A stretch of DNA of 51,793 nucleotides from CAYRWR01 sp964537555 (GTDB taxonomy: Bacteria; Spirochaetota; Brevinematia; Brevinematales; CAYRWR01), in NCBI GenBank assembly GCA_964537555.1, contig CAZIAD010000022.1, positions 1 through 51,793 of the forward strand. The letters run 5' to 3'. Shown piece by piece: positions 25,901 to 34,377 of this stretch. How positions within the stretch are numbered: the first letter of the stretch is position 1; the number at the start of each line of letters is the position of its first letter. Under the pieces are notes generated by a model. That model was given only the letters and a program-made list of their open reading frames with translations, had not been told where the DNA came from and ran no database searches. Position numbers and translations under genes: made by a program.

Positions 25901-26728
25901 TTCCGTTTTGATGCCAGCCACAGCTGGTTTATTGATCACCAGTTCCTCAAAGACATGAAGTCCCATTGTACTGCTATCGATCCCAAGGTATTTTTTGTCT
26001 ATGAAAACCTGCCAAATGAATCAGATATGAAGACATGGGGAGGGCAATGGAATGATTATTACCATGACCTGGGTGTTCAGGTATACCGGGGGGAAAAGAA
26101 CTTCGGTGATATGAAATGGAATATAGAAGCCATCCCTGACTGGGCCAATAGCAGCGTAGAGAAAGTGAACTATGTGGAATCACATGACGAAGACACTTTG
26201 GGTTATCATGCCTTTGACCCCACTTATGGTGTCGGATTTGACAGTGGTACCGCTGAGGCCCGGTCCCGAATGATGGCGGTAATGCTATATACCTCTGTGG
26301 GTATCCCTATGCAGTGGATGGGCCAGGAATGCCTCACCCGCACTGAAGGGCAGAATACCGATGATGCAGCCTTTATCTGGGGGTCACATAGCAGCCTGAT
26401 CAGCTATTATGGAGGGGTGATCAGACTGCGCCGGGACCACCCTGCCCTCAAGAGCGGAAATATCTCTACCATGTATGCCCCTGCTGCAGGCCAGAATTTT
26501 AACGTCTATGCTTATCAGAGATGGGCCAGTGGGGACAATACTTTTGTGGTAGTTTTGAACTCTGACCGCTGGAACTCCCATACTGTCAATATTGCTTTCC
26601 CCGGTAACGGCACCTGGACCAAGGTCATCACAGAGGCCGGCATAAATGGAACTTCCACCATAAATGTAAGCGGGAATTCCGCTACTATTACTATAGGTGC
26701 AAATTCAGGTATTATTTTTATGAAATAG
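22907..26728 (+). CDS. Lipoprotein CBM26-CBM48-GH13 enzyme (branching/debranching-like)
   Basis: 1273 residues. The lipoprotein signal ends LISC (Cys23). Ig-like modules run to about 505, followed by CBM26 (508-605, FTVYFKKPAAWPGAYIHYW), another Ig module (606-690), CBM48 (about 701-808, VYVKGDFNGWNQ), a GH13 barrel (about 818-1190) and a C-terminal beta domain. Catalytic motifs are FDMVFNH, Asp1002 in GFRFDASH, Glu1033 in FVYEN and Asp1094 in ESHDED. CBM48 joined to this barrel (SWGYNTALFFAVESGY) is the architecture of enzymes acting on alpha-1,6 branches (isoamylase/pullulanase or branching enzyme). On a lipid-anchored protein in a degradative locus, debranching is the more sensible inference, but hydrolysis versus transfer cannot be settled from motifs. 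It lies 66 bases after gene 2. Confidence 0.9.
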   Translation: MKNVLKMKIFSVVIIALIALISCQLGSDIIQDHYDTALALSNPTNNQIIYNPADIAGSYFDEGHSLDSVTIYYTPNYGGVTNTGTATPFGNQTIKSFSGTLAITTAGFYYVWAQAVNSDNKTTISPKVLVQAMGDMPNTNNYDFTPPLVSISLPENNQTVSADFSVSGIVSDNKSGVKSVWLQLDNSVFSQVAHDSGNWSTNLHISIAGDHQIRVFASDHSNNISLTNLISVNHVAGLPSIIISKPQNNLVTNSSTINVQGTTSIDPGTISMVAVKVNNGSYSPANGTSSWSLNSLNLPLEGTNTITALAVSGSSVSNTVQIKVLRDTVLPGLALSNPSNGQIFKSGQVSMSGTASDNGSGIDKIRIGIEGSFIDAVYNNGSWSGTLALGDGPYTLKAYAIDKAHNVSIIRTLSIVVDSAAPVLSINSIPASSTNSVLNVSGTCSDATTGIKAIYLSLNNAAFIQANGTTPWNKDLSLVLGLNTIRIYAQDNAGNLSATNTLTINRTSANGFTVYFKKPAAWPGAYIHYWPLGNAWASKPAMINAGSGWYSWTFNDYSSTNFLFANASGTNVSSQTADFHRNISGYYWTNNQWYETNPEDATYPILTISAPYDYREVSSPSLYVLGTAAGGGGITGVYLSVNNGAYVSATGSSSWTYNVSLTMGTNTVKVYAMGNSGYSTATNLIHIIRKSGTGNNHPGTYSGKLGAHVYADGVEFSIWWRPSLVDQVYVKGDFNGWNQTATPLTRISSGNDSDIWWVFVPGANAGDEYRLVGKKNSTYTSVIDPASQYNRYDGGNSVIVNHSTFNWTDSGWSRPSWQDYIIYEMHVKDFSEPNAGHNPPFSTSNPGKYKGVVDGLTYLTNLGITAIELMPPSEFGDAGYSWGYNTALFFAVESGYASIPNSGQLGVDEMKYLINKAHEYGVAVIFDMVFNHTGGSNPFWNIDRVAYFDWDGDGTVEAQSGGDDSTPWGNHFNTKHPAVKRYGKEVLEYFMTEYHVDGFRFDASHSWFIDHQFLKDMKSHCTAIDPKVFFVYENLPNESDMKTWGGQWNDYYHDLGVQVYRGEKNFGDMKWNIEAIPDWANSSVEKVNYVESHDEDTLGYHAFDPTYGVGFDSGTAEARSRMMAVMLYTSVGIPMQWMGQECLTRTEGQNTDDAAFIWGSHSSLISYYGGVIRLRRDHPALKSGNISTMYAPAAGQNFNVYAYQRWASGDNTFVVVLNSDRWNSHTVNIAFPGNGTWTKVITEAGINGTSTINVSGNSATITIGANSGIIFMK

Positions 26729-26734
26729 TGGCTC

Positions 26735-26775
26735 CCCTGCACAGGATATGAATATCCTGTGCAGGGTTTATTTTT
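26735..26775 (+). terminator. Strong terminator after amylase gene 3
   Basis: A 15-bp perfect stem (26735-26749 with 26752-26766), a 2-base GA loop in the written form (the real loop will be larger), then TTTATTTTT. It begins 7 bases after the stop. Downstream, TTAACA (26774-26779) and TATAAT (26800-26805) lie 20 bases apart, a poor spacing for a promoter of gene 4, so gene 4 may depend on a weak promoter or on readthrough. Confidence 0.8.
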
Positions 26776-26828
26776 AACAAATATAAGGATATAATATAGT
26801 ATAATATAAAAATGGGTTGGAGATGTGA

Positions 26829-29800
26829 ATGATGAATATTCGGGTGAAATCAAAAGATCTGGCTGCAGCACTTTTACTAAGCCTGCTCGTGCTGTTTTCC
26901 TGTGAACTGGGCAGAAATCTCAATGAACCGATTAGCTATCCTCTACTGGGGCCGGTCAATCTGACCAATGGCCAGTTAATAGGAAATTATTTTACCTTGA
27001 GCGGCACTGCATATCATAATAGCGGTATTTCAGGGCTCAGTATTTCTCTTACTGAGATCAGTAATTCCAATACCCTGGTATTTCCGGTGCCCGTACAGAC
27101 TGCGAATCTGGTCACTTTTTCCAGGATGCTCACAGTAAGTAATTTTGGAGCATATATCATCAGTTGTACTGCCCGTAACAGTCTGGGAGCCAGTATCAAA
27201 TCAGACGACATCCTGCTGTATTACCAGTCTCAGTCCTATTCCGATGAGACGCCCCCTTCCCTGATCATCGAGAGTCCACAGCCCGGCCAGGTAGTAGGCT
27301 CCTCATTCCAGCTCAGCGGTAAGATATGGGACAGCCAGAGCGGGGTCAGCGGCCTGTTCTGGAAGCTGGATGACGGTATTTTTCTCCCTCTTCAGATAAA
27401 TATTAGTAATTTTGACACCAACATAAGCCTACCTACGATCGGTAAACACACTAACTACATCTATGCCCGGGATGGCGTAGGTAATCATACCACTACTAAT
27501 AGGATCATCATAGATTATCAATCCGGCACCCCCTATATTACAATAAACAGCCCACTGGATAAAAGCTATACCAATGTATCCCAGATCAGCCTCAGCGGGA
27601 TAGCCGGGGTGGATATTGCCAGTCTCAGCTCTATAAGTATCAAAGTCAACAATAACCCTTACAGGCCGGTTACAGCCGGAGCGTCCTGGTCCACCAATAT
27701 CAGTCTGTCAGCCGGGACCAATACTGTAATAGCCCGGGTGATTGCAGACAATAATCTGACTAATTTTTCCCAGCAGAAGACGGTCTATCTGGATGCTATA
27801 GCCCCAACTCTGAGTATAATCAAGCCTGTCAACAATAGTCAGATCACCCAGTCTACCCTGCTTATAAGCGGTACAGCCAGTGACAATCTGTCCGGATTAA
27901 AAGGCATATACCTGGCCGTAGATGATTTTAATTACAGCCTCATCGACAATCACCTGAACTGGTTTAAAACGGTTTCACTGACAGAAGGCTCCCACATACT
28001 TCGTTTCTTCACTCTGGACAATGCCGGTAATAGCAGCCCGACCAATGCCAGGACAGTAAGCTATACCAATCTCAACATCCCCCAGACTACTATGACTATT
28101 CATTATTATAACTATAAGAACTGGTCCAACCCTAAAATATATGCCTGGGCTGGTAGCTGGGAAGCAGCCGGAGGATGGAGCGGTACTGCCATGAGCAATA
28201 CCGGTTTTGGCTGGTACGCCTATACTTTTAACACCAATATTCTTCTAAATGTGATCTTTTCGGACGGCGGCGCAGACCAGACCGGAAACCTGTCTCATAA
28301 GGGCAGCGGTTGGTACGAATCCGGCATGTGGTATGATTTTAACCCGGACTGGCTGCCCCAGTGCAGTGCTGTACCCGGAACCGGCCTGTTTACCAATAGT
28401 TCTATCCAGATAACCCTGGGTTACAGCGGGTCTAACATCCTCTACACAAAATACACCACTGATGGAAGCCTCCCTTCACTGATCAATGGCACGGCTTATA
28501 ATAATAATGATACCATCATGATAGGCAGCTCCATGAGCATCGGCCAGACCAAAACCCTGATACAGTGGGCCACCAATCAGTATGGCCAGACCTTTAAGAC
28601 CAATCATTATACTAAAACAGACCAGATAAAGAAGACTTCCTTCAAATGGGAAAATGCGACTATTTATTTTGCCTTTATAGACCGCTTTTTTGATGGCAAT
28701 ACCGCCAACAGCGGGTCCTATGGAAGAGAATGGGATTCCTTCCATAGCTCCCCCGGGAAATTCCATGGCGGTGACCTGGCCGGCCTGACCCAGAAGCTCA
28801 ATGAAGGCTACTTTACCAACCTGGGCATAAACGCCCTCTGGATCACCTGCCCTATGGAACAGATGCACTCCTGGGTAGAAGGCGGGAACGGTGCCTTTAA
28901 GCATTACGGCTACCATGGCTACTACCCTATGGACTGGACCAAAATGGATGCCAATTACGGTACCACCACTGACTTTCAAACCTTTGTCGACACGGCTCAC
29001 AGCCAGGGGATACGCGTCCTGATAGATATCATCATGAATCACACCGGTTATGCCCCTATTGATGACCTGGATGAATACTCCATAAATGTACTGAATCCGG
29101 GTTGGGAATTCGCAGCACCGGGCCAGTTCCACCAGTATATCAACTACACCTCAGCCAATTGGGTGGACTGGTGGGGGCCTGAATGGATACGGGCCGGATT
29201 ACCGGGCTATGATCAGCCCGTCAGCGGGAATAACTATCTGGGGAGCTTTTCCGGACTGACTGACCTCAAGACAGAAAGTACCACACCGCCCTCCTCACTC
29301 CCGGTATTTTATGCCCACAAGCCGGATACCCTGGCGGTCTATCATCCTGACTGGACGGTACGTAAATACCTGATTAGCTGGATCTGTGACTGGGTCCGGA
29401 CTTACGGAATAGACGGCTTCCGCTGTGATACGGCTAAACATGTGGAAATAGATGCCTGGGTCGACCTCAAGACCAATGCGGTAGCAGCATTACGGGAATG
29501 GAAGCAGAACAACCCCTCTAAAAAGCTGGACGACCTGGATCTGTGGATGACCGGGGAACACTGGAACTGGGGCAAAGGCGGGATCTCCAAGACCTGGGAA
29601 GACCCGGAATGGTATGGTGACTATAACGACTATATCACATCCGGAGCTTTTGACTCTATGATAAACTTTGATCCTCAGGACTTCCTGGATGACAAACTGG
29701 ATCAGTCATACAATTCTATTGACGGTGTATACACTACCTATGCCAACCTTATAAACAACGACCCTGATTTTAATACTTTGAGCTATCTATCAAGCCATGA

Positions 29801-30341
29801 CACTATATTATGGTATGAAGGGGGTGACAACCGTACCGTCAACACCTCCGGATCTCAAAGTAATCCTGTCCGGCATAATAAGACAGCTAATTATTTCCTG
29901 TTTTTCCCGGGGGCCATACAGATCTTCTATGGAGATGAACTGGGACGTTCCGGTATGTCCAGCGGATGGGGTACAGATAAAGACCAGGTCACACGGTCTT
30001 TTATGCCCTGGAGCCTCAATGCTAATCAGACTACGATCTATAACCACTGGCAAAAACTGGGAAGATTCAGAAATAAACACCTGGCTGTAGGGGCCGGACA
30101 GCATTCCAAACTCAAAGACAGCCCCTATACCTTCAAGCGCAGTCATGATAGGGGCGGCCCCGATGATGATGTAGTGGTCATCGTCATGGGTGCCAGTGGG
30201 TCTACTGTCATAGATGTGAGCAGTGCTTTTAATAATGGCACTCAAGTGAGAGATTATTATACCGGGGCTACAGCTACCGTTAGCGGAGGCAAGGTCACTT
30301 TTAGTCCGGGCACGGACATCATACTAATTGAAAAAATATAA
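26829..30341 (+). CDS. MalS-like lipoprotein alpha-amylase (GH13_19 type)
   Basis: 1170 residues. The lipoprotein signal ends LFSC (Cys25), with double ATG at 26829/26832. Ig-like modules run to about 415, then CBM26 (about 421-511), a chitobiase-C-like beta module (512-600) and a GH13 barrel (about 612-1170). The barrel carries the signature of E. coli periplasmic MalS: FHGGDLAGLTQKL, LGINALWIT, EQMHSWV, YHGYYPMDWTKMDANYG, and IDIIMNHTGYA. Catalytic residues are Asp867 (GFRCDTAKH), Glu910 (TGEHW) and Asp991 (SSHDT). MalS cleaves maltooligosaccharides from linear dextrins, so this enzyme probably trims products of the larger amylases close to the membrane. The small barrel gene follows after 21 bases with GGATAG as ribosome site, suggesting co-transcription. 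Confidence 0.93.
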   Translation: MMNIRVKSKDLAAALLLSLLVLFSCELGRNLNEPISYPLLGPVNLTNGQLIGNYFTLSGTAYHNSGISGLSISLTEISNSNTLVFPVPVQTANLVTFSRMLTVSNFGAYIISCTARNSLGASIKSDDILLYYQSQSYSDETPPSLIIESPQPGQVVGSSFQLSGKIWDSQSGVSGLFWKLDDGIFLPLQINISNFDTNISLPTIGKHTNYIYARDGVGNHTTTNRIIIDYQSGTPYITINSPLDKSYTNVSQISLSGIAGVDIASLSSISIKVNNNPYRPVTAGASWSTNISLSAGTNTVIARVIADNNLTNFSQQKTVYLDAIAPTLSIIKPVNNSQITQSTLLISGTASDNLSGLKGIYLAVDDFNYSLIDNHLNWFKTVSLTEGSHILRFFTLDNAGNSSPTNARTVSYTNLNIPQTTMTIHYYNYKNWSNPKIYAWAGSWEAAGGWSGTAMSNTGFGWYAYTFNTNILLNVIFSDGGADQTGNLSHKGSGWYESGMWYDFNPDWLPQCSAVPGTGLFTNSSIQITLGYSGSNILYTKYTTDGSLPSLINGTAYNNNDTIMIGSSMSIGQTKTLIQWATNQYGQTFKTNHYTKTDQIKKTSFKWENATIYFAFIDRFFDGNTANSGSYGREWDSFHSSPGKFHGGDLAGLTQKLNEGYFTNLGINALWITCPMEQMHSWVEGGNGAFKHYGYHGYYPMDWTKMDANYGTTTDFQTFVDTAHSQGIRVLIDIIMNHTGYAPIDDLDEYSINVLNPGWEFAAPGQFHQYINYTSANWVDWWGPEWIRAGLPGYDQPVSGNNYLGSFSGLTDLKTESTTPPSSLPVFYAHKPDTLAVYHPDWTVRKYLISWICDWVRTYGIDGFRCDTAKHVEIDAWVDLKTNAVAALREWKQNNPSKKLDDLDLWMTGEHWNWGKGGISKTWEDPEWYGDYNDYITSGAFDSMINFDPQDFLDDKLDQSYNSIDGVYTTYANLINNDPDFNTLSYLSSHDTILWYEGGDNRTVNTSGSQSNPVRHNKTANYFLFFPGAIQIFYGDELGRSGMSSGWGTDKDQVTRSFMPWSLNANQTTIYNHWQKLGRFRNKHLAVGAGQHSKLKDSPYTFKRSHDRGGPDDDVVVIVMGASGSTVIDVSSAFNNGTQVRDYYTGATATVSGGKVTFSPGTDIILIEKI

Positions 30342-30362
30342 TCTTCTTATAAGGATAGAGAA

Positions 30363-30935
30363 ATGAAAATGTGGAAAAGAAATTTATTGTTAGCTGCACT
30401 TATGATCAGTCCTCTGGGCCTGTTCGCAAAGATGAGTGCATTTATCCAGCCCGGCGTCAGTATTTTTAGCGACTCCCTGGGCTATGATCTCAAAGCCGGT
30501 GCAAACCTGTTTTACCTGACTAAAGACCTGTCTCTGGGAGCCAGTATCAGCCTCTCCGGAGCACAGTCAATGGGAACATCGGTATTTAACATCGCTCTGG
30601 GTGCAGATGTCAGTTATGACATATACCTCTTTCTGTTTAACAAACTGCCCCTGGTACTGACACCCGTATTTACCCTGGGCTGGGCCTATGATACCCTGAA
30701 TAATACTAACTACGGATCTTCTCAGAAAATGGGAGTACTGCTCGCTCCCCGGGCCGAGTTCTCTTATGTGATTGATGAGACCATGCGGGCAGGACTGACT
30801 GTAGGCTATTCCCTATACCAATATGATATTCCCATTTCGTATTTGAATGCGGGAATAAGTTTCACCTATTTTTTTGGAGTACATAAATTAGATGAAGATA
30901 AGAGGAACGGAGAAAAGAATGAAAAAAACAACTAG
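30363..30935 (+). CDS. Small outer-membrane beta-barrel protein
   Basis: 190 residues. A type I signal peptide ends near LFA-K (about 22). The mature part is a series of alternating amphipathic strands rich in Tyr/Leu/Gly/Ser (AFIQPGVSIFSDSLGY, GASISLSGAQ, ALGADVSYDIYLFLF, LVLTPVFTLGWAYDT, VLLAPRAEFSYVI, RAGLTVGYSLYQYD, LNAGISFTYFFG). This fits an eight-strand barrel of OmpX/OmpW-like size. The final aromatic YFFG strand is followed by a charged tail that runs into the next gene (17-base overlap with the ATG at 30919). Position in the starch locus suggests a surface partner of the amylases. An eight-strand barrel would be too narrow to pass oligosaccharides, so a structural or docking role is as likely as transport. 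Confidence 0.65.
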   Translation: MKMWKRNLLLAALMISPLGLFAKMSAFIQPGVSIFSDSLGYDLKAGANLFYLTKDLSLGASISLSGAQSMGTSVFNIALGADVSYDIYLFLFNKLPLVLTPVFTLGWAYDTLNNTNYGSSQKMGVLLAPRAEFSYVIDETMRAGLTVGYSLYQYDIPISYLNAGISFTYFFGVHKLDEDKRNGEKNEKNN

Positions 30936-33069
30936 AATTGCCCCGGCTCTCCTGGCGGTTTTACTGTCTATGAGTGCCTGTACCAACCTGTCACAATTAG
31001 GTATTTCTGAGTTTGCAGATGCCATCACCAATGCCATCCATGCCACTAACGGCAACATACAAACCGCCATCGTAATGGATACCCCCAGCAATGGCCAGGT
31101 ATTGACCAATTATTCTTTTACTGCCAGCGGATTTACTATTTCCGACTCCGGTATTAACCAGGTATTTGTGTTTGTACGGCCTGTAGGCTCAGTCAGTGCA
31201 CCCTCGACCTACCTGGCCAGCCTTCAGGATACCGGATCCAGTCTGAGGCCATTTACAGCTGCCATCACTGTCGCCTTAAATACTAATTACAATATCTGGG
31301 CCCAGGTCCATGACCATGCCGGAAATGTAGTTAATTCCAGCACTATAATCGTAGATGTGGATGCCAGCGGTGCTCCTCCCAGTTACCCGGAGATAGCAGT
31401 GTATAAGGCAGGCACCCCTATCGATAGCGGTTTTACCTTTACCAATCACTTCGGGACAATTACCCGGAATACCATCAGCACTCCTGTCAGTATCACAATC
31501 AGTAATGCCGGAGATGCTTCACTGATAATCAGTAACGTGAGTGACAGCTCCTCCCAGTTCTCCAATACTGCACCTCAAAACTTTAGCATTGGAGCAGGCG
31601 GGGTGTCTGGCTTCCAGATATTCTATACCCCTAGCACTGCATCCACCAGCTATGCTCTCCTGGAGATCTATAATAATGATAATAATGAGAATCCCTACCG
31701 CTTTGTTTTGTCAGGGTCTGCAACTAATTCCACTACTCCCCAGCCGGACCTGCATGTGTATTATGGAGGGATTGAAATCACCAGCGGCTATAGCTATACC
31801 AATTCCTTCGGTTCCATCCTGACCAATCAGACTACCGCTCCCCATACTTTTGTCCTGTCCAATGCCGGAACAGCATCACTGGGCATCAGTAATGTGACAG
31901 ATAATTCAGGCCAGTTTAATACCGGAAATGTGACTACTACTCTTGCTGCAGGAGCTTTTACCAGTTTTAATGTGACCTTCACTCCCACTACATCGGGTGT
32001 CAAAAACGGTACGGTAAGTATAGTCAATAGTTTTATCAGTCCCTTTACCTTTACGGTGAGCGGACTGGGAACCAATGCCACCTCTAATCCCCAACCAGAG
32101 ATTGATGTGTACTATAACAGTACCCTCATCACCAGTGGCCTGTCCTACACCAACAACCTGGGAGCCTGGCTCACTAACCAGACCAGTACCCTCAGGACCT
32201 TTACCATTTCCAATACCGGGACTGCAACATTAAATATCACTTATATTTCAGACACTTCCAGCCAGTTTACTACCGGAAACCTGACTACAGCTATTGGCAT
32301 CGGCCAGGCTGCTACTTTTAATGTCAGCTTTAACTCCGCTATAGCCGGCACATACCATAATCAGATCACTATCGGTAATAACGATCCGGATGAAGCTCCT
32401 TTTACATTCTATACTAAAGCCAGCGCTACCAATGCTACCGGGGGCGGCCAGTTGAGCATGACCATAGACGGTACCAAAGACAGCGCATGGAATAATGCTT
32501 TCAAGGTCAGCCAGGCGCCTACAGTGGCACCTCTCAATATAACTAATTTCTATGTAGCTAATGACAACAATAATCTGTACCTGGCTTTTGAGGGTGATAA
32601 CCCTATTTCAACCTGGAACAGGAACATCCTGGTCTTCTACCAGATAGATGACACATTATCTGCTGGTACGCCAGCCATTACAGAGGCGCATTTTGCAGGT
32701 GGTGACACCTGGAGCAGCAGCTGGAAGCCTACCGGTGCCATATTCTTTAAGATCGCTTCCAGTGAAAGCTGGATCGGTACTTTTGCACACAAAGTCAATG
32801 CCGGGGGTACCGGATGGGACAATATCATAGCCGGTGACACCGGAAATCACGGTATCAGCACCACTTATAAATTCGTGGAAGGGAAATTCTCTCTTAGTTC
32901 CCTGGGTCTCAGTGCCGGAAAGACTATCAAGTTTTATATAGTCCTGGGCCATCAGTTCAATGGTTATTCCACATCCACTCTGCCTACGACCTACACTCCT
33001 GATACTACAGTAGATGATATTGAAAACCACACACCCGTAACCTGGACGGGGAATTATACCATCAAATAA
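30919..33069 (+). CDS. Lipoprotein with anchor-D/ASH-like repeats and CBM9-like C-terminus
   Basis: 716 residues from ATG 30919. This start is chosen because CGGAG precedes it and the signal peptide MKKTTRIAPALLAVL…SAC (Cys21) is then complete; an in-frame ATG at 30892 would put a charged leader in front. One Ig-like domain (about 50-150) is followed by three ~110-residue repeats with the choice-of-anchor-D/ASH pattern: PEIAVY, FGTITRNT, VSITISNAGDASLIISNVSDSSSQF, then the same in the next two. The C-terminal about 200 residues start with IDGTKDSAWNNA and contain NNLYLAFEGDN, resembling family-9-like carbohydrate-binding folds. No catalytic motif is visible. Last gene of the starch locus, closed by a strong terminator. 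Probably a surface glycan-binding or scaffold lipoprotein (inference). Confidence 0.7.
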   Translation: MKKTTRIAPALLAVLLSMSACTNLSQLGISEFADAITNAIHATNGNIQTAIVMDTPSNGQVLTNYSFTASGFTISDSGINQVFVFVRPVGSVSAPSTYLASLQDTGSSLRPFTAAITVALNTNYNIWAQVHDHAGNVVNSSTIIVDVDASGAPPSYPEIAVYKAGTPIDSGFTFTNHFGTITRNTISTPVSITISNAGDASLIISNVSDSSSQFSNTAPQNFSIGAGGVSGFQIFYTPSTASTSYALLEIYNNDNNENPYRFVLSGSATNSTTPQPDLHVYYGGIEITSGYSYTNSFGSILTNQTTAPHTFVLSNAGTASLGISNVTDNSGQFNTGNVTTTLAAGAFTSFNVTFTPTTSGVKNGTVSIVNSFISPFTFTVSGLGTNATSNPQPEIDVYYNSTLITSGLSYTNNLGAWLTNQTSTLRTFTISNTGTATLNITYISDTSSQFTTGNLTTAIGIGQAATFNVSFNSAIAGTYHNQITIGNNDPDEAPFTFYTKASATNATGGGQLSMTIDGTKDSAWNNAFKVSQAPTVAPLNITNFYVANDNNNLYLAFEGDNPISTWNRNILVFYQIDDTLSAGTPAITEAHFAGGDTWSSSWKPTGAIFFKIASSESWIGTFAHKVNAGGTGWDNIIAGDTGNHGISTTYKFVEGKFSLSSLGLSAGKTIKFYIVLGHQFNGYSTSTLPTTYTPDTTVDDIENHTPVTWTGNYTIK

Positions 33070-33081
33070 TCCAAAGCATCA

Positions 33082-33113
33082 GAGGGGGAATAAAATATTC
33101 CCCCTCTTTTTTT
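33082..33113 (+). terminator. Intrinsic terminator closing the starch locus
   Basis: An 11-bp perfect stem GAGGGGGAATA (33082-33092) with 33096-33106 and an AAA loop, followed by seven T. It starts 12 bases after the lipoprotein stop. Confidence 0.92.
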
Positions 33114-33156
33114 ATTTTCCCTGATTTTGTGTTAAGATATTATTCAGGAGATAAAA

Positions 33157-33975
33157 ATGAGAATATTTCGCATTCTTTTTATTATTTTATTCAGTTCCGT
33201 CAGTATATTGTCTGCACAGAGTCCCGGTGAAGAAAAGATACAGGATATGAAAGACAAGATCGAATCAGGAGTCAATGAACCTGACAAAAAAGAAACTCAT
33301 CCTGCCCCAAAAAAAGAATACAGAGAGACTACCGATGAGGAAGATGCGCTGGGGTGGACCATATTTAAAGCCGTGTTCCGACTGTTTTTTGAAGTAATGA
33401 GTCATGTACGTTATGGTGAGTACCCTTACTCAGTAGAAGGTTCTTTCCATTATGCAGATTTTGTCGATCACAAGGATGAAGAACACATCAATAGCGATTT
33501 TGACAGGATCATGAATTTCAATATTGACCTGGAAACAGCTTACCTGGGTAATGAGACTTTTTCCCTTAATAACCGATTCCGCTTTAATCTCAGTGCCCTT
33601 CACTTCAATATGAATCAGCAGTCCATCTGGAGCGGTTCCCAGTATTTTAATAGTCTGTCCTTCAACCTGGGGCTTAATCTGTCCATTAAAAATTTCCAGT
33701 TTTCTACTTTTATGGGAGCTTATGAGCTTAACTGGCCCCTGTTTCATCACTGGTTTCCCAGCCTGGGATTCAGTTCTATGATCTTCTTTCCGGCTAATGT
33801 GTGGCTGGATTATTACGGGCATTTTGCTATTGATAAATATATCACTATCAATATGCATGAATTAAGCCTGAATTATTCCATAGACCGCTTCAGTATAGGT
33901 GCTGGATATGTCTATTATGACTACGCGGGAATAGTATTCCGTGGCCCTCTGATCAGATTCTCACTCTGGATCTAA
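33157..33975 (+). CDS. Predicted outer-membrane protein, unknown function
   Basis: 272 residues with a type I signal peptide (cleavage near LSAQ, about 21). A charged, Lys/Glu-rich linker (about 25-65) is followed by a hydrophobic helix (AVFRLFFEVM). The rest is many aromatic beta strands alternating polar and apolar residues (FRFNLSALHFNM, SLSFNLGLNLSI, FQFSTFMGAYELNW, ISLNYSI, FSIGAGYVYYDY) and ends in a terminal strand RFSLWI, typical of an outer-membrane barrel ending in an aromatic or hydrophobic residue. CAGGAG precedes the ATG. It lies between the starch terminator and the DRTGG cassette. No family was recognised. Confidence 0.6.
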   Translation: MRIFRILFIILFSSVSILSAQSPGEEKIQDMKDKIESGVNEPDKKETHPAPKKEYRETTDEEDALGWTIFKAVFRLFFEVMSHVRYGEYPYSVEGSFHYADFVDHKDEEHINSDFDRIMNFNIDLETAYLGNETFSLNNRFRFNLSALHFNMNQQSIWSGSQYFNSLSFNLGLNLSIKNFQFSTFMGAYELNWPLFHHWFPSLGFSSMIFFPANVWLDYYGHFAIDKYITINMHELSLNYSIDRFSIGAGYVYYDYAGIVFRGPLIRFSLWI

Positions 33976-34029
33976 TTGACAGAGCGCACCTTATCCTTTA
34001 TCATATACCATCTTATTCAAGGGGCATAC

Positions 34030-34377
34030 ATGCAGGTAAGTATAGATAAAATAGTGAAACTACTGGATTGTGATGTTTTACATAAAAAAGATAATTGTGA
34101 TATAAATTGGGTAGTAGCCAGCGGACTTATGAGTGATGTTCTCACTACAGAGCAGGAAGACTTTTTATTAGTCACCGGTCTTACTACTACCCAGGTCATC
34201 CGTACTGCGGATATGGTCCAGGCTAAAGCGGTCCTCATCATTTCCGGTAAAAATATTCCCCAGGACACTATTGATCTGGCCCGGGAGACTAATATCTGCC
34301 TGATACGTACGGATTTACCAAAATATGAAGCCTGTGTCCTGTTAGGTGACTTATTTCCTGTGGATATCAGGCCATGA
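34030..34377 (+). CDS. DRTGG-domain protein (first copy)
   Basis: 115 residues from ATG 34030, chosen over a TTG at 33976 because AAGGGG lies just upstream. The single domain has VVASGLMSDVL, DFLLVTGLTTTQVIRTADMVQAKAVLIISGK and TNICLIRTDLPKYEACVLL, which match the DRTGG fold (a small alpha/beta domain named for a motif that is weakly kept here). It overlaps the next gene by ATGA (34374-34377). The set DRTGG, CBS-ATPase, DRTGG, PHP is seen beside [FeFe]-hydrogenase genes in several anaerobes (recalled family context). No hydrogenase gene is in this window. The ligand is unknown. Confidence 0.75.
   Translation: MQVSIDKIVKLLDCDVLHKKDNCDINWVVASGLMSDVLTTEQEDFLLVTGLTTTQVIRTADMVQAKAVLIISGKNIPQDTIDLARETNICLIRTDLPKYEACVLLGDLFPVDIRP

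Noticed and set aside
26665..26672. A further TGTAAGCG, identical to the half-site of the two operators, inside amylase gene 3.
   Set aside because: Only the left half is present (GGGAATTCC follows), it lies in coding sequence that encodes a normal Ig-like strand, and no promoter is near.
26774..26805. TTAACA and TATAAT as a promoter for amylase gene 4.
   Set aside because: The spacing is 20 bases, outside the usual 16-18, so it is not listed as a feature.
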